A stretch of DNA of 64,000 nucleotides from an uncultured Bacteroidales bacterium (GTDB lineage Bacteria > Bacteroidota > Bacteroidia > Bacteroidales > F082): NCBI GenBank assembly GCA_900317055.1, contig ONFF01000005.1, positions 186,001 to 250,000 on the forward strand, in the 5' to 3' direction. Shown here piece after piece: positions 43,624 through 52,848 of this stretch (position 1 is its first letter; every line of letters begins with the position of its first letter). The notes under the pieces are model-generated. The model had not been told where the DNA came from, searched no databases, and saw only the letters and a program-made list of their open reading frames with translations. A program made the translations under genes and the position numbers.

Positions 43624-44082
43624 ATGAAAGTATTCATAGACACCAATGTTTTTGCTGAATATATCTTTGAAAGGAATCAATTCACATCAGTTCAACGCAT
43701 ATTTCAAGCCATTGAAAACAAGGAAATTGAAGCTATAACCTCATCTGCCAGTATTTACACCTTGACTTATTTGTCTGAACAAATGCTAAAACGCAAGGGT
43801 ATTCATCGGCCTGAATTGACAGAGCAGGTTCGTAAGATCATATTCAGCATACTGCAACTTGTTCATATTGGAAACTTGGAACAAAGCGATATGATTTTAG
43901 GAGTAAACGACACCAATTTTTCCGATATCGAAGACTGTTTCCAGTATCAATGTGCTATAAAAAACCAATGTTCTTACTTGATTTCCATAAATACCAAAGA
44001 CTTTCCCAACGCATCAACCTCAATAGAAACAATAACCCCTATTGAATTTGTGGGAAAAATCACACCCTCTCCACATCAATAG
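43624..44082 (+). CDS. PIN-domain toxin (VapC-like ribonuclease)
   Basis: A 152-aa PIN nuclease predicted to cleave RNA. Motif 1 is MKVFIDTNVFAEYIFE, with the first acidic residue D7. The central and C-terminal acidic residues lie in DTNFSDIEDCFQYQCA and SINTKDFPN. The start is ATG 43624; a TTG 6 nt upstream is possible but adds only two residues. Its 3' end overlaps the end of addA by 23 nt in convergent orientation, so transcription of one could affect the other. Confidence 0.85.
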   Translation: MKVFIDTNVFAEYIFERNQFTSVQRIFQAIENKEIEAITSSASIYTLTYLSEQMLKRKGIHRPELTEQVRKIIFSILQLVHIGNLEQSDMILGVNDTNFSDIEDCFQYQCAIKNQCSYLISINTKDFPNASTSIETITPIEFVGKITPSPHQ

Positions 44083-47000
44083 CATTCTCAGACAAATACA
44101 CTAAATATCCTCGAATCTCCTTGTCCGTCATTTCCCTCAAGGCATTGGCGTATGTAAGGACCTGATTATGGTGTTCTTCTTTCTTCTGCCCCGTCTTATA
44201 ATCAATCAGATAAATGGCATCGGCCAACTCGGCATAACGGTCGAGGCGAAGGATGTTCCCTTGATGAAGGATTTCGCATTCTGTCTTCACCTGAGCAGAA
44301 GGATCAAAGGCAGGTGCAATCTGTGGGTGTTGGGACATCTGCAGGAAGCGTTCTTGAATCCATGCAGAGGTCTCTTGGTTGATGGTGCCATCGTTTGTAT
44401 AAGGTTGCAACACGGCTTCGATTTCGCTGGATGCGCGTATTTTCGCCAAGATTTGATGTACCAGCTCGCCAAACTCACGAGGCAATAGCTTGTCGCTCTT
44501 CGATTGCCACACCATCGTCGGATTGGAATCGACATTGATTTTACTAAACCAATCTCCAGTCACAGACTCTGTCGTCAACTCTTTCTTTTCTTCCTTCTCC
44601 TTTTCTTTCGGTTTCATGAAATCAGGGTTGCCAAAACGATACACCAAAGCATTGTTATCTGGCACTTGATGGTCACTTTTATCCTTGAGGAAATCGAGAA
44701 TGATATTGGGTTTGTCAGCTTTACCTTGCTTGGCGATGACATAAAGCCGCTGCACGGCACGAGTGAAGGCTACATAAAGCAAATTGAGGTTGTCCAACTG
44801 GTTGCTTTCCTTTTCCTTCTTTATCAATTTCGGGGCTATGTCACCCATGCTCTCGGCTTTTGAATCCAGTTTAAACAACACCTTATCCAAATTAGGGATG
44901 GCTTCAAAGCCCAAGTCCTCGGGACGCAACCATTCCTCAGCCGCCTTGCTGGCATTCAACTTCTCATCCAAATCGATGATGGCCTCGGGATAGATGACCA
45001 CTGGGAACTCCAATCCCTTCGACTTATGGATGGTCATGATTTTCACCGCGTTGCCTCCAACAGACATCACCGCAAGCTTGTCCTGCTTGGTATCCCAATA
45101 GGTTAGAAAGTCAGCAATACCCTCTTTTATGCCATATTGCGATTTGAACACCTCTTCCATGAAATAGTTGAGGAAGGCATCGTGGATAGTGTCGAAATGG
45201 AAGATGCGCAACAAATTGGCGCAAAGATCATAAAGACAGGTCGCCTTTGAAAGGGAACTTTGTAACAAACCAGCTTCACCCAAACCCATCACAGGTTCAA
45301 TCGCCTTCTCGCCATTGGCAATCGCTTTCACCTCACCGAAAACATGACTGATATCCCCATCGAAACCAGCCTCTTGCGTCAGTTTCCAATAAAACAGCAC
45401 ATTGGCGACATTCGTTTCGTTATCACCATAAAGCAAATAGCGCAAGGTATTTACTAGCAGCTGCACTTTATCGGAGGATTTGAGCAAAATCGAGTCTTGC
45501 GAAATGACAGGAATCCCTTTATCGTTCAGACAGTTGGCCATCTCAGAGCCATAGTCCGACTTACGGGTGAGCAAGGCAATGTCGGAATACTGATAGCCTT
45601 TCGTTTCGGTAAGGTCTCGGATGATGGCCTCTACCCTATCAAAACAATAATCTGGCTGGTTTTCGGCATCATATAGCTCCACTTGCACCAAACCCTCATC
45701 GTCAGTTTTGTCGATCTTTTGAACAATATCAACTTTCTCATTGGTGCCTGGTTTTGGAGCCACATACACCTTTTGCAAATCAGACGAAAGATTGGTATAA
45801 ACCGATTCAAAAAAGTCATTGTTGAACTTGACGACTTGGGCAAAGGAACGGTAATTTGTGTCCAAGTTCTTGAAAGCAAAGTTATCCTTCAAATTCAGCT
45901 CAAATTGCCTGAAAGCGGCCTCCCGTTCGTCTTTAGGCAAGGCATAAATCTCCGGAAGTCTAACTATCTGTTCCACCTCGCCACTGCGAAAACGGTAGAT
46001 GGACTGTTTGCCGTCGCCTACCACCATACTCATATTGCCCGACGACAAACCATTGTCAACCAGCGGCAAAAGGTTCTGCCATTGCAGCACCGAAGTGTCT
46101 TGGAACTCGTCGACGAACACATGACGGAAACGCTCTCCAATGCGTTCATACACAAAAGGAACCGAAAAATCGTCCATCACTGTGTTGAGCAATTTGTTGA
46201 ACTCGGAGATATGAACAATCTCTTCTTCGTTGGCCAAAGCGTCGAACTCCATCCGAATCTGTGCACGGAGCGCATAAAGATAAAGCAAATCCTTTTGCGT
46301 TTTGTAGAACAAGAATGCCCCCAAGCCTTTCTCAATGTCGTCTTTCATCGCCTGAAGCACAGGCAACAAAGCGGCATTAATGACATCCACCTGGTTTTTT
46401 CCCAATTGTTTTTCGCCCTCTTTTGAGAAACAATTCCCTTTTTCAAGCACGCCATTGAATCGAGTGCCGGGCTGTTCATACACCTTTGCCGACAGCTTCC
46501 TGATGTATGAGATGAAGCCATTTTTCCCGTAGGCATAAAACTCATCTCTTAGACCATATTGTCTTTCAAGGTGCATAAAGTCATCCAAATGCTGTTGTAT
46601 GCTTTGTTCAAAGCCTTGCATCTTACCCTTCAGGAAATCAAGGGTTTGCTTGTATTGGGAATAATTCTTGATGTTGTTGTTCTCGTCCTTCTGGTAAGCC
46701 TTTTCAGTCATCAGTTTGGCAACGAAGTCGGAAAGCTGGATCTCAAGGGCAGTCGAGCGTTGACTGTCGAACTGGTTGTTGCTGAAGTCGACCAACAAGC
46801 GCGTCAAAAAATCATCTTGATCACTGATTCGCAATCCCAATTGTTCCGTAATGGTCTCCGCCACCTCATCCGTGTCGATGCTGACTGAGTATTGGCTCGG
46901 TAACCCCAAATCGTGGGCGAAACTTCGCGACAGTTTTTGAACAAAAGCATCGATGGTACTCACGCAAAAGCTACTATAATCATGCATGATACGGGTCATC

Positions 47001-47296
47001 AAGTTTTGCGCGTTGCTTTTCAGTTCGGCATCGCTGATACCCAATTCTTCAATCAATGTGGCCTCCATCGACTTGGAATCGACCTTCTCGCTGTCAATGA
47101 TTTCACGCAATGTCTTCACAATCTTGGCTTTCATGTCGTTGGCCGCCGCATTGGTGAAGGTGATGGCGAGGATGTTTCTGAAATTGTTTTCCGCACCTTT
47201 ATTGACAAGACAAAGTTTAAGGTATTCCTTAATGAGCGTAAAGGTCTTTCCCGCCCCTGCCGATGCTTGGAAGACTTTAAAATTCACGTTTTTCAT
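44060..47296 (-). CDS. addA: AddA/RecB-type UvrD helicase with C-terminal PD-(D/E)XK nuclease
   Basis: The helicase-nuclease subunit for double-strand-break processing. Helicase motif I is FQASAGAGKTFTLIKEYL and motif II is HVFVDEFQDTSVLQWQ. Motif III follows as VVGDGKQSIYRFR. Motifs IV-VI lie further on, including KIMTIHKSKGLEFPVVIYPEA and NLLYVAFTRAVQRLYV. The C-terminal nuclease motif is IYLIDYKTGQKKEEH, and before it a RLDRYAEL block. The length, 1078 aa, fits Bacteroidota AddA. No AddB partner is visible in the window. tamB follows 15 nt upstream on the same strand. Confidence 0.92.
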   Translation of the reverse strand: MKNVNFKVFQASAGAGKTFTLIKEYLKLCLVNKGAENNFRNILAITFTNAAANDMKAKIVKTLREIIDSEKVDSKSMEATLIEELGISDAELKSNAQNLMTRIMHDYSSFCVSTIDAFVQKLSRSFAHDLGLPSQYSVSIDTDEVAETITEQLGLRISDQDDFLTRLLVDFSNNQFDSQRSTALEIQLSDFVAKLMTEKAYQKDENNNIKNYSQYKQTLDFLKGKMQGFEQSIQQHLDDFMHLERQYGLRDEFYAYGKNGFISYIRKLSAKVYEQPGTRFNGVLEKGNCFSKEGEKQLGKNQVDVINAALLPVLQAMKDDIEKGLGAFLFYKTQKDLLYLYALRAQIRMEFDALANEEEIVHISEFNKLLNTVMDDFSVPFVYERIGERFRHVFVDEFQDTSVLQWQNLLPLVDNGLSSGNMSMVVGDGKQSIYRFRSGEVEQIVRLPEIYALPKDEREAAFRQFELNLKDNFAFKNLDTNYRSFAQVVKFNNDFFESVYTNLSSDLQKVYVAPKPGTNEKVDIVQKIDKTDDEGLVQVELYDAENQPDYCFDRVEAIIRDLTETKGYQYSDIALLTRKSDYGSEMANCLNDKGIPVISQDSILLKSSDKVQLLVNTLRYLLYGDNETNVANVLFYWKLTQEAGFDGDISHVFGEVKAIANGEKAIEPVMGLGEAGLLQSSLSKATCLYDLCANLLRIFHFDTIHDAFLNYFMEEVFKSQYGIKEGIADFLTYWDTKQDKLAVMSVGGNAVKIMTIHKSKGLEFPVVIYPEAIIDLDEKLNASKAAEEWLRPEDLGFEAIPNLDKVLFKLDSKAESMGDIAPKLIKKEKESNQLDNLNLLYVAFTRAVQRLYVIAKQGKADKPNIILDFLKDKSDHQVPDNNALVYRFGNPDFMKPKEKEKEEKKELTTESVTGDWFSKINVDSNPTMVWQSKSDKLLPREFGELVHQILAKIRASSEIEAVLQPYTNDGTINQETSAWIQERFLQMSQHPQIAPAFDPSAQVKTECEILHQGNILRLDRYAELADAIYLIDYKTGQKKEEHHNQVLTYANALREMTDKEIRGYLVYLSENAIDVERV

Positions 47297-47311
47297 AGTA
47301 AGAAGTAAAAA

Positions 47312-50300
47312 CTAGTTTTCCTGGTTCTTATGCCTGATGATGAGCGTCTGGTTCGTCTGCTTGTTTTTCTTTCTGAACAAATCGCGGAAAGTGGGGAACG
47401 ACCTGCTGTAAGTAAGACCTATACCCTGCGTGTAGGGTGCCCGCTTGTCAATAGCGAAGCTGTTGAAATTGGTATTGTAGTTGGAATGGTTGTAGAAATG
47501 GGCTTGTAGTCGTCCGTCCTTGCTTAGTTTGTAATACAAGTCAAATTCGCCCACAATATTGGATGCACTACCCGCATTCGGATTGTTGCTCGACATCACG
47601 CCTACATTAGTCTCTATGGTCAGTCGGTTTTCGAAAAGCTCGGTGCGCAAGGCAACTTGGTATTCATCATACGAATCTGCACCATAATGATAACTCACGC
47701 CAATATTCATATTTTGGGTGATATCCAACTGATAATTCGACATCAACAAATTGGAAAGGCTCACCGCCTGATAAGCGCCCGCTGAGCCTCCAGCGTATGC
47801 GAATTTGCTAAACACCAACAAGGAAAGCGCCTGATTGGCCATTACGGTTTGGTTGGTCGTATCGACCACTGAAAAGACGGTTTGTATGACATCTTCACTG
47901 GCATTGGGTAACCTCATTCCGAAGGAGATTGTCGGGTTGAGCAAGGCATCCTTCAAATGAATAAGACATTCGACATTGACACTATTGTTGGCCGAAGAAA
48001 TCGAGTCAACCTGCATCAAATCGGCTAAGGAAGCCTTAACGGTGTATACACCTGTGGCATTGATACGTCCATCCGTAGGTTTCCCTGTCCACGATATGGA
48101 TCCGCCTTTCTTCAAAGTGAAGTTGCGCGACACAAGGCCCATCAAGGTGAGCAAGAAACGCCCCGAGGAGATAGTGTAGTTGCCATACATCGAAAGGGCT
48201 TCAGTGGTGGATGTACCCAACTTCACATTGCCACTACCTTGGGCATCAATGGTGCCGATATTGCCCGGAAGCATAATCTTCAACTTAGCGACATCCGTGG
48301 CGTCAATGTCGAGGTCAATGGCAAAATTCTGCTTTTTCTGAGTCGTTACCTCTTCTGACATTTCTTCGATGGTGTCCGTCACTGGCGATACAAAGATGAT
48401 GAAATCATTGTCTTTCACCGTTGCGGCCGTGTTTAGAGGAATTGTGAGTGCAGTGCCATCCTGTGTTCGAGCCTTGATACCGAGAAAGATGTCGTCAAAG
48501 GGTCCTTTAATAGTAATCAAACCATCGGCAACCACAGCGCCATAGAAAGTGTCGTTGTCCTTGTTAGTGGTAGCCATCGACAAGAAATCTCTCGGATACA
48601 GCTTCAGGTCGAGATAGAAGTCCTTAAACCTGTCGTGCCTGATCTCGCCTTCTACCCGAGCCTTGTTGCCCAAAGTGTCGACCAGAACCAAGTTCTCAAA
48701 CGCAATACTCTCATTATCAAGCAAAATCGATGGGCTAAAGGTGTAAAATGTATTCAGATAGTTAATCTTACAGCCGCCACCGATAATGCTTATCTTTCCT
48801 TTAATGTCGGGCTGCTGCAACGAACCATTGATGTCAATCATTCCATTGCCATAGCCTTGCACCCGTGACACAAACTTATCCAAAACAGGATTTAAGGCAG
48901 ACAACCGCAAAGAGTCCAAAACAGCTGTAAAGTCAAGGTTGTTTTCGTCTCTTGCCGTATAGTAGGAGCCAAATGCATACAACATCCGCCGCTCTTCGTT
49001 GAAAATGTTCGCTTCCACATCGACAGACTTGTCCTCGTTGTCCCACGAACTCTCAATCTCCGTATCGCCAATCAAATCGCCATTCAACCCGAGTTGATCT
49101 ATCCTGAGGTCAGCCAAGACCATGGGAGCGTCTTTCAAGCTACTGACCAAGGCATCTCCCGTGACGAAACCATCGGCATTGATGCCCATACCTTTAGTAA
49201 GGACATCAAAGTTGGAGAGATCGAAGTCCCGTAACTGAACTGAAATCGTATCGCCTTCATTCATAGGCGCAAAGCCATCCAATCGCAGCGACTGCCGGTT
49301 ATGGCTGAACATCAAATTGGAGATGTTTACTTTTCCTTCCGTGATATCAATGAAATTGCTGGGCGACACACTCCACAGCGAATCGTTGATGATGATTTCG
49401 GCTTTACCAATGTTGAAAATGCCCCCACTCAAGTGAGGATGGAAAGTGGTCTCAATCAAAGCTTTGTTGTGATCGCCCTCATCAATGTCATCCCATCTAA
49501 CACGCGTGAATATAGTGTCGCTGCCCATTTTAGTATAAACTGACAAGTTGTCAAGCCCAATGGATACCGTGTCAGTCGGAGTGATGTTGGTCCAATAGAT
49601 GCCTCCTATGGAGAGCAAACCATAAAACGACTCGAGGCCGTTGAAATTTTTGAGCTCCACATTGTCGATAGTCACCTTTCCAAACTCCACGGATTTTGAC
49701 CTTGCAGTAAGGTCGAGCAGTCTTGAACGCGATGTGAAAGTGCCATTGACCGAGGTGTTCTTGGCAATCTTCAAATCAGGCATGAAAAGGCGACTCAGCG
49801 TCTGTGTGTCCTTCAAGAGAAGACTGACGACAAAGTCTTGGTCGACATCATGGGTAAGTGCGTACTTCTTAAATGCATCACGATCCTTTTGGAACAACGG
49901 GAAATGAACAAACGAGTCTCCAAATTCGTTGAAAACAGGGATGAGACTGGCAAAATTCATCTGGCCTGCCATCTCGAAGTTGAAGAAGTCGCAAATAATT
50001 TTGATTTTCCGCTGCATTAGGTTGTCGTTGGCGATAGAAGCATCAAAGCTATCCATACTATAACTACCTCTTCCATCACGATATACAGTGTTGTCAAGGT
50101 GAAGCTTGCCTTCAAGGTCATCAAGATTGAAACCTCTCAAGTTGGCCACAATACTGGTGCTGATTTCCGAAACAGAATCGCCTTTCATTAACTCCAAAGC
50201 GGTCAAGTCGGCATGATCAACTACCGCCTTAAAGTCTGCAATAGGATATTTCTTGTTGTTGAAGTCAACCAATCCGTTGAAATTGAGACCTAATACCTTG

Positions 50301-51799
50301 TCATCAATAGTGACAGCTCCCTTGAATCGGTTTTCCTTCATATCGCCGTTAAGCACAATCTCATCGATGCGATGACCTAACAGTTCAGCTCGATAAGCCT
50401 TTCCCTTCATCGTCAAGTCGACATTGCCTTTCGCAGGAACCCGTGCAACGAAATCAGCATTTAAATCGAGAGTGCCAAGGTATTTTTGCGCATTAGCAAT
50501 CAAACCGGCATCCACATTTTCGGCATCTATGTAACCAGTGAACACATTGTCGCCTTTTCCCGTCTTCTGGCGAGACACTTCAAGGTCGACATTGCCAATG
50601 CCCGACACGAGATGAACTTCAGAATTAAAGTTATTGTATGACCCCTTGTATTTCAACGAGGCTTTTCCTGTCTTCAGCGGGCGCAACGATTCGGGCAAGG
50701 GTATTGTCTTTGTGGAGGTCGGAATATAGAAACTCGCTAAATCATCATATGTAAACTGCAACCGCTTGATGTTCATCTCATGTTCCCCATCAAAGAAGTC
50801 CAATGGATGCATGCTCAGACTGCCCTCAATGACCGTCGACTTGCCAAACTCAGCCTTAAAATCATCGACACTGAAATGCTCAATGGGTCCCGTAAAACGA
50901 CCCTGAAAACGAAGATTATCAGGCATCTTGTACATGACTTCAGAAAAGACGCCGACATCGGACAATAAGATTTGAGTAGGGCGTATCGTCGCGTCGAAAA
51001 CGACCGAATCAACAAAGCTATTGATATCGGCATAGTCGTTGTACAGCATATGTACATCTGCATCAATTCGAGTATTGTTCAGATCAGATTTCAATCCATC
51101 AAGGTAAATCCCTTGCGAGCAAACCACGGCATCGACCTCAAAACTCTTTATCTCCAATCCACTGATTTCCTTACCATTGAGAGCATTGATTCGGGCACTG
51201 ATGGAATCGCCCAAAATAGAGAGATCCCGAGCCCTAAGATTGATGTCATCTACGGCAATATGAGAATAATCCATCAAATGACGCTCTGTCTTATCCGGGC
51301 GGTCCCTGTTTTGGTTCCAATACACAAAATCCAAATTGGTCACCACAATCTTGTCAATGATGATGCGAACAGGTCCTTTGTCGGGTTCGACAGTGTCGGT
51401 TTTGAAAGCATCAACCAGAAAAGCGAAATTGAATTTATCCTCGCCTTCATATTTGATCAAATTGGCTTTCGTGTCGCGCAAACTCACGCTTTCAAGATGG
51501 ATATCTCCATTCAGCATATCGCCAAGGTCTAATTTCGTCCGCAACGAGCCAATATTAGCCAAATCATTGTCGTTCAAGTCTTTGACAATAACATCATCCA
51601 AATAAACAGTAAAATCAGGAGTAATCAACAAACGGCCTACCTTGATGTCGCCACCAGTTTTTTCTGACAGGTATCCACTCGCAAATCGAGCGGCAAACTT
51701 CTGGAAAACAGGGTCTTGGATGGCAATAAAAAGGCTTGCTATGATGCCCAGCAGCACCATAATCACAACCAAAATGCTATGGATAATCTTTTTTTTAAT
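47312..51799 (-). CDS. tamB: TamB-like translocation/assembly module protein
   Basis: A very long AsmA/TamB-family protein that bridges inner and outer membranes. An N-terminal hydrophobic anchor (ILVVIMVLLGIIASLFIA) is followed by about 1300 residues of repeated amphipathic beta segments (e.g. IVIDKIVVTNLDF, VEGEIRHDRFKDFYLDLKLYP). The C-terminal TamB domain (DUF490) includes IDATDVAKLKIMLPGNIGTIDAQGSG and YTISSGRFLLTLMGLV, and ends at KNQEN. No ATG starts this frame near the anchor. The best start is an ATT at 51799 giving KKKIIHSILVV, 8 nt after GGAGGG. A TTG at 51772 (1486 aa) and a GTG at 51766 are alternatives. It is divergent from tsaD. Confidence 0.88.
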   Translation of the reverse strand: MKKKIIHSILVVIMVLLGIIASLFIAIQDPVFQKFAARFASGYLSEKTGGDIKVGRLLITPDFTVYLDDVIVKDLNDNDLANIGSLRTKLDLGDMLNGDIHLESVSLRDTKANLIKYEGEDKFNFAFLVDAFKTDTVEPDKGPVRIIIDKIVVTNLDFVYWNQNRDRPDKTERHLMDYSHIAVDDINLRARDLSILGDSISARINALNGKEISGLEIKSFEVDAVVCSQGIYLDGLKSDLNNTRIDADVHMLYNDYADINSFVDSVVFDATIRPTQILLSDVGVFSEVMYKMPDNLRFQGRFTGPIEHFSVDDFKAEFGKSTVIEGSLSMHPLDFFDGEHEMNIKRLQFTYDDLASFYIPTSTKTIPLPESLRPLKTGKASLKYKGSYNNFNSEVHLVSGIGNVDLEVSRQKTGKGDNVFTGYIDAENVDAGLIANAQKYLGTLDLNADFVARVPAKGNVDLTMKGKAYRAELLGHRIDEIVLNGDMKENRFKGAVTIDDKVLGLNFNGLVDFNNKKYPIADFKAVVDHADLTALELMKGDSVSEISTSIVANLRGFNLDDLEGKLHLDNTVYRDGRGSYSMDSFDASIANDNLMQRKIKIICDFFNFEMAGQMNFASLIPVFNEFGDSFVHFPLFQKDRDAFKKYALTHDVDQDFVVSLLLKDTQTLSRLFMPDLKIAKNTSVNGTFTSRSRLLDLTARSKSVEFGKVTIDNVELKNFNGLESFYGLLSIGGIYWTNITPTDTVSIGLDNLSVYTKMGSDTIFTRVRWDDIDEGDHNKALIETTFHPHLSGGIFNIGKAEIIINDSLWSVSPSNFIDITEGKVNISNLMFSHNRQSLRLDGFAPMNEGDTISVQLRDFDLSNFDVLTKGMGINADGFVTGDALVSSLKDAPMVLADLRIDQLGLNGDLIGDTEIESSWDNEDKSVDVEANIFNEERRMLYAFGSYYTARDENNLDFTAVLDSLRLSALNPVLDKFVSRVQGYGNGMIDINGSLQQPDIKGKISIIGGGCKINYLNTFYTFSPSILLDNESIAFENLVLVDTLGNKARVEGEIRHDRFKDFYLDLKLYPRDFLSMATTNKDNDTFYGAVVADGLITIKGPFDDIFLGIKARTQDGTALTIPLNTAATVKDNDFIIFVSPVTDTIEEMSEEVTTQKKQNFAIDLDIDATDVAKLKIMLPGNIGTIDAQGSGNVKLGTSTTEALSMYGNYTISSGRFLLTLMGLVSRNFTLKKGGSISWTGKPTDGRINATGVYTVKASLADLMQVDSISSANNSVNVECLIHLKDALLNPTISFGMRLPNASEDVIQTVFSVVDTTNQTVMANQALSLLVFSKFAYAGGSAGAYQAVSLSNLLMSNYQLDITQNMNIGVSYHYGADSYDEYQVALRTELFENRLTIETNVGVMSSNNPNAGSASNIVGEFDLYYKLSKDGRLQAHFYNHSNYNTNFNSFAIDKRAPYTQGIGLTYSRSFPTFRDLFRKKNKQTNQTLIIRHKNQEN

Positions 51800-51825
51800 A
51801 CTTTTGACCCTCCAAATTGAGACCC

Positions 51826-52848
51826 ATGAACGAATACATTTTAGGTATCGAATCTTCGTGCGACGACACCTCAGCCGCAGTGCTTCAAGGCACGCGTGTG
51901 CTCTCCAATGTCATTGCCAGTCAGAAGGTTCACGAGCAGTACGGCGGTGTGGTTCCCGAACTCGCATCGCGTGCCCACCAACAGAATATCATCCCCGTCA
52001 TCGACACAGCCTTGAAGACTGCAAAAATAGAAAAAAATCAATTATCCGCCATCGCTTTTACGCGTGGTCCTGGTCTGTTAGGCTCATTGCTTGTAGGGAC
52101 CTCGTTTGCAAAGGCTTTCGCACAGACCTTGAACATCCCGATGGTTGAAATCGATCACATGAACGCGCACATTTTGGTGCATTTCGCCACCGATGAAACG
52201 CACACCGAGGTGCCTGATTTCCCGTTCCTCTGTCTCACCGTCTCAGGCGGACACACCCAAATCGTGGTCGTGAAAGACTATTTCGACATGGAAGTCATCG
52301 GCAAGACCATCGACGACGCGGCTGGTGAGGCCTTCGACAAGACCGCCAAAATCCTCGGCCTGCCCTACCCTGGCGGACCCGTCATCGACAAACTCGCCAA
52401 GGTCGGCAACCCCAACGCCTTCACCTTCGCCAAGCCCCAAATCCCCGATTTGGACTACAGCTTCAGCGGACTGAAGACCAGCATCTTATACACCGTTCGC
52501 GACAACTTGAAAGTCAACCCGAACTTCATCGAAGAAAACAAGGCTGACCTCTGCGCCTCGGTGCAGAAGACCATCATTGATATCTTGATGAACAAGTTGG
52601 TGAAAGCCAGCAAGCAGACGGGCATCAAAACCGTGGCCATCGCCGGCGGCGTGAGTGCCAACAGCGGCTTGCAAGATGCCATGCTCGCCTTGGGCGAAAA
52701 ATACCATTGGAAAGTCTTCATCCCTCGCCTCAGCTACTCCACCGACAACGCCGCCATGGTCGCCGTGGCAGGCTATTTCAAGTTCTTGAAAGGCGAGTTC
52801 GCAAGCCAGGACTTGGTGCCGTATGCGCGGCAGAGTTTGAAAGACTAA
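51826..52848 (+). CDS. tsaD: tRNA N6-adenosine threonylcarbamoyltransferase
   Basis: Transfers the threonylcarbamoyl group to A37 of ANN-decoding tRNAs. The protein begins MNEYILGIESSCDDTSAAVL, the standard start, at ATG 51826; a TTG 9 nt upstream is unlikely. The metal-binding motif is IDHMNAHI, and LTVSGGHTQIVVV, IGKTIDDAAGEAFDK and AIAGGVSANSGLQ complete the family blocks. The length of 340 aa is normal. The last 4 nt overlap the convergent EEP-family gene. Confidence 0.97.
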   Translation: MNEYILGIESSCDDTSAAVLQGTRVLSNVIASQKVHEQYGGVVPELASRAHQQNIIPVIDTALKTAKIEKNQLSAIAFTRGPGLLGSLLVGTSFAKAFAQTLNIPMVEIDHMNAHILVHFATDETHTEVPDFPFLCLTVSGGHTQIVVVKDYFDMEVIGKTIDDAAGEAFDKTAKILGLPYPGGPVIDKLAKVGNPNAFTFAKPQIPDLDYSFSGLKTSILYTVRDNLKVNPNFIEENKADLCASVQKTIIDILMNKLVKASKQTGIKTVAIAGGVSANSGLQDAMLALGEKYHWKVFIPRLSYSTDNAAMVAVAGYFKFLKGEFASQDLVPYARQSLKD

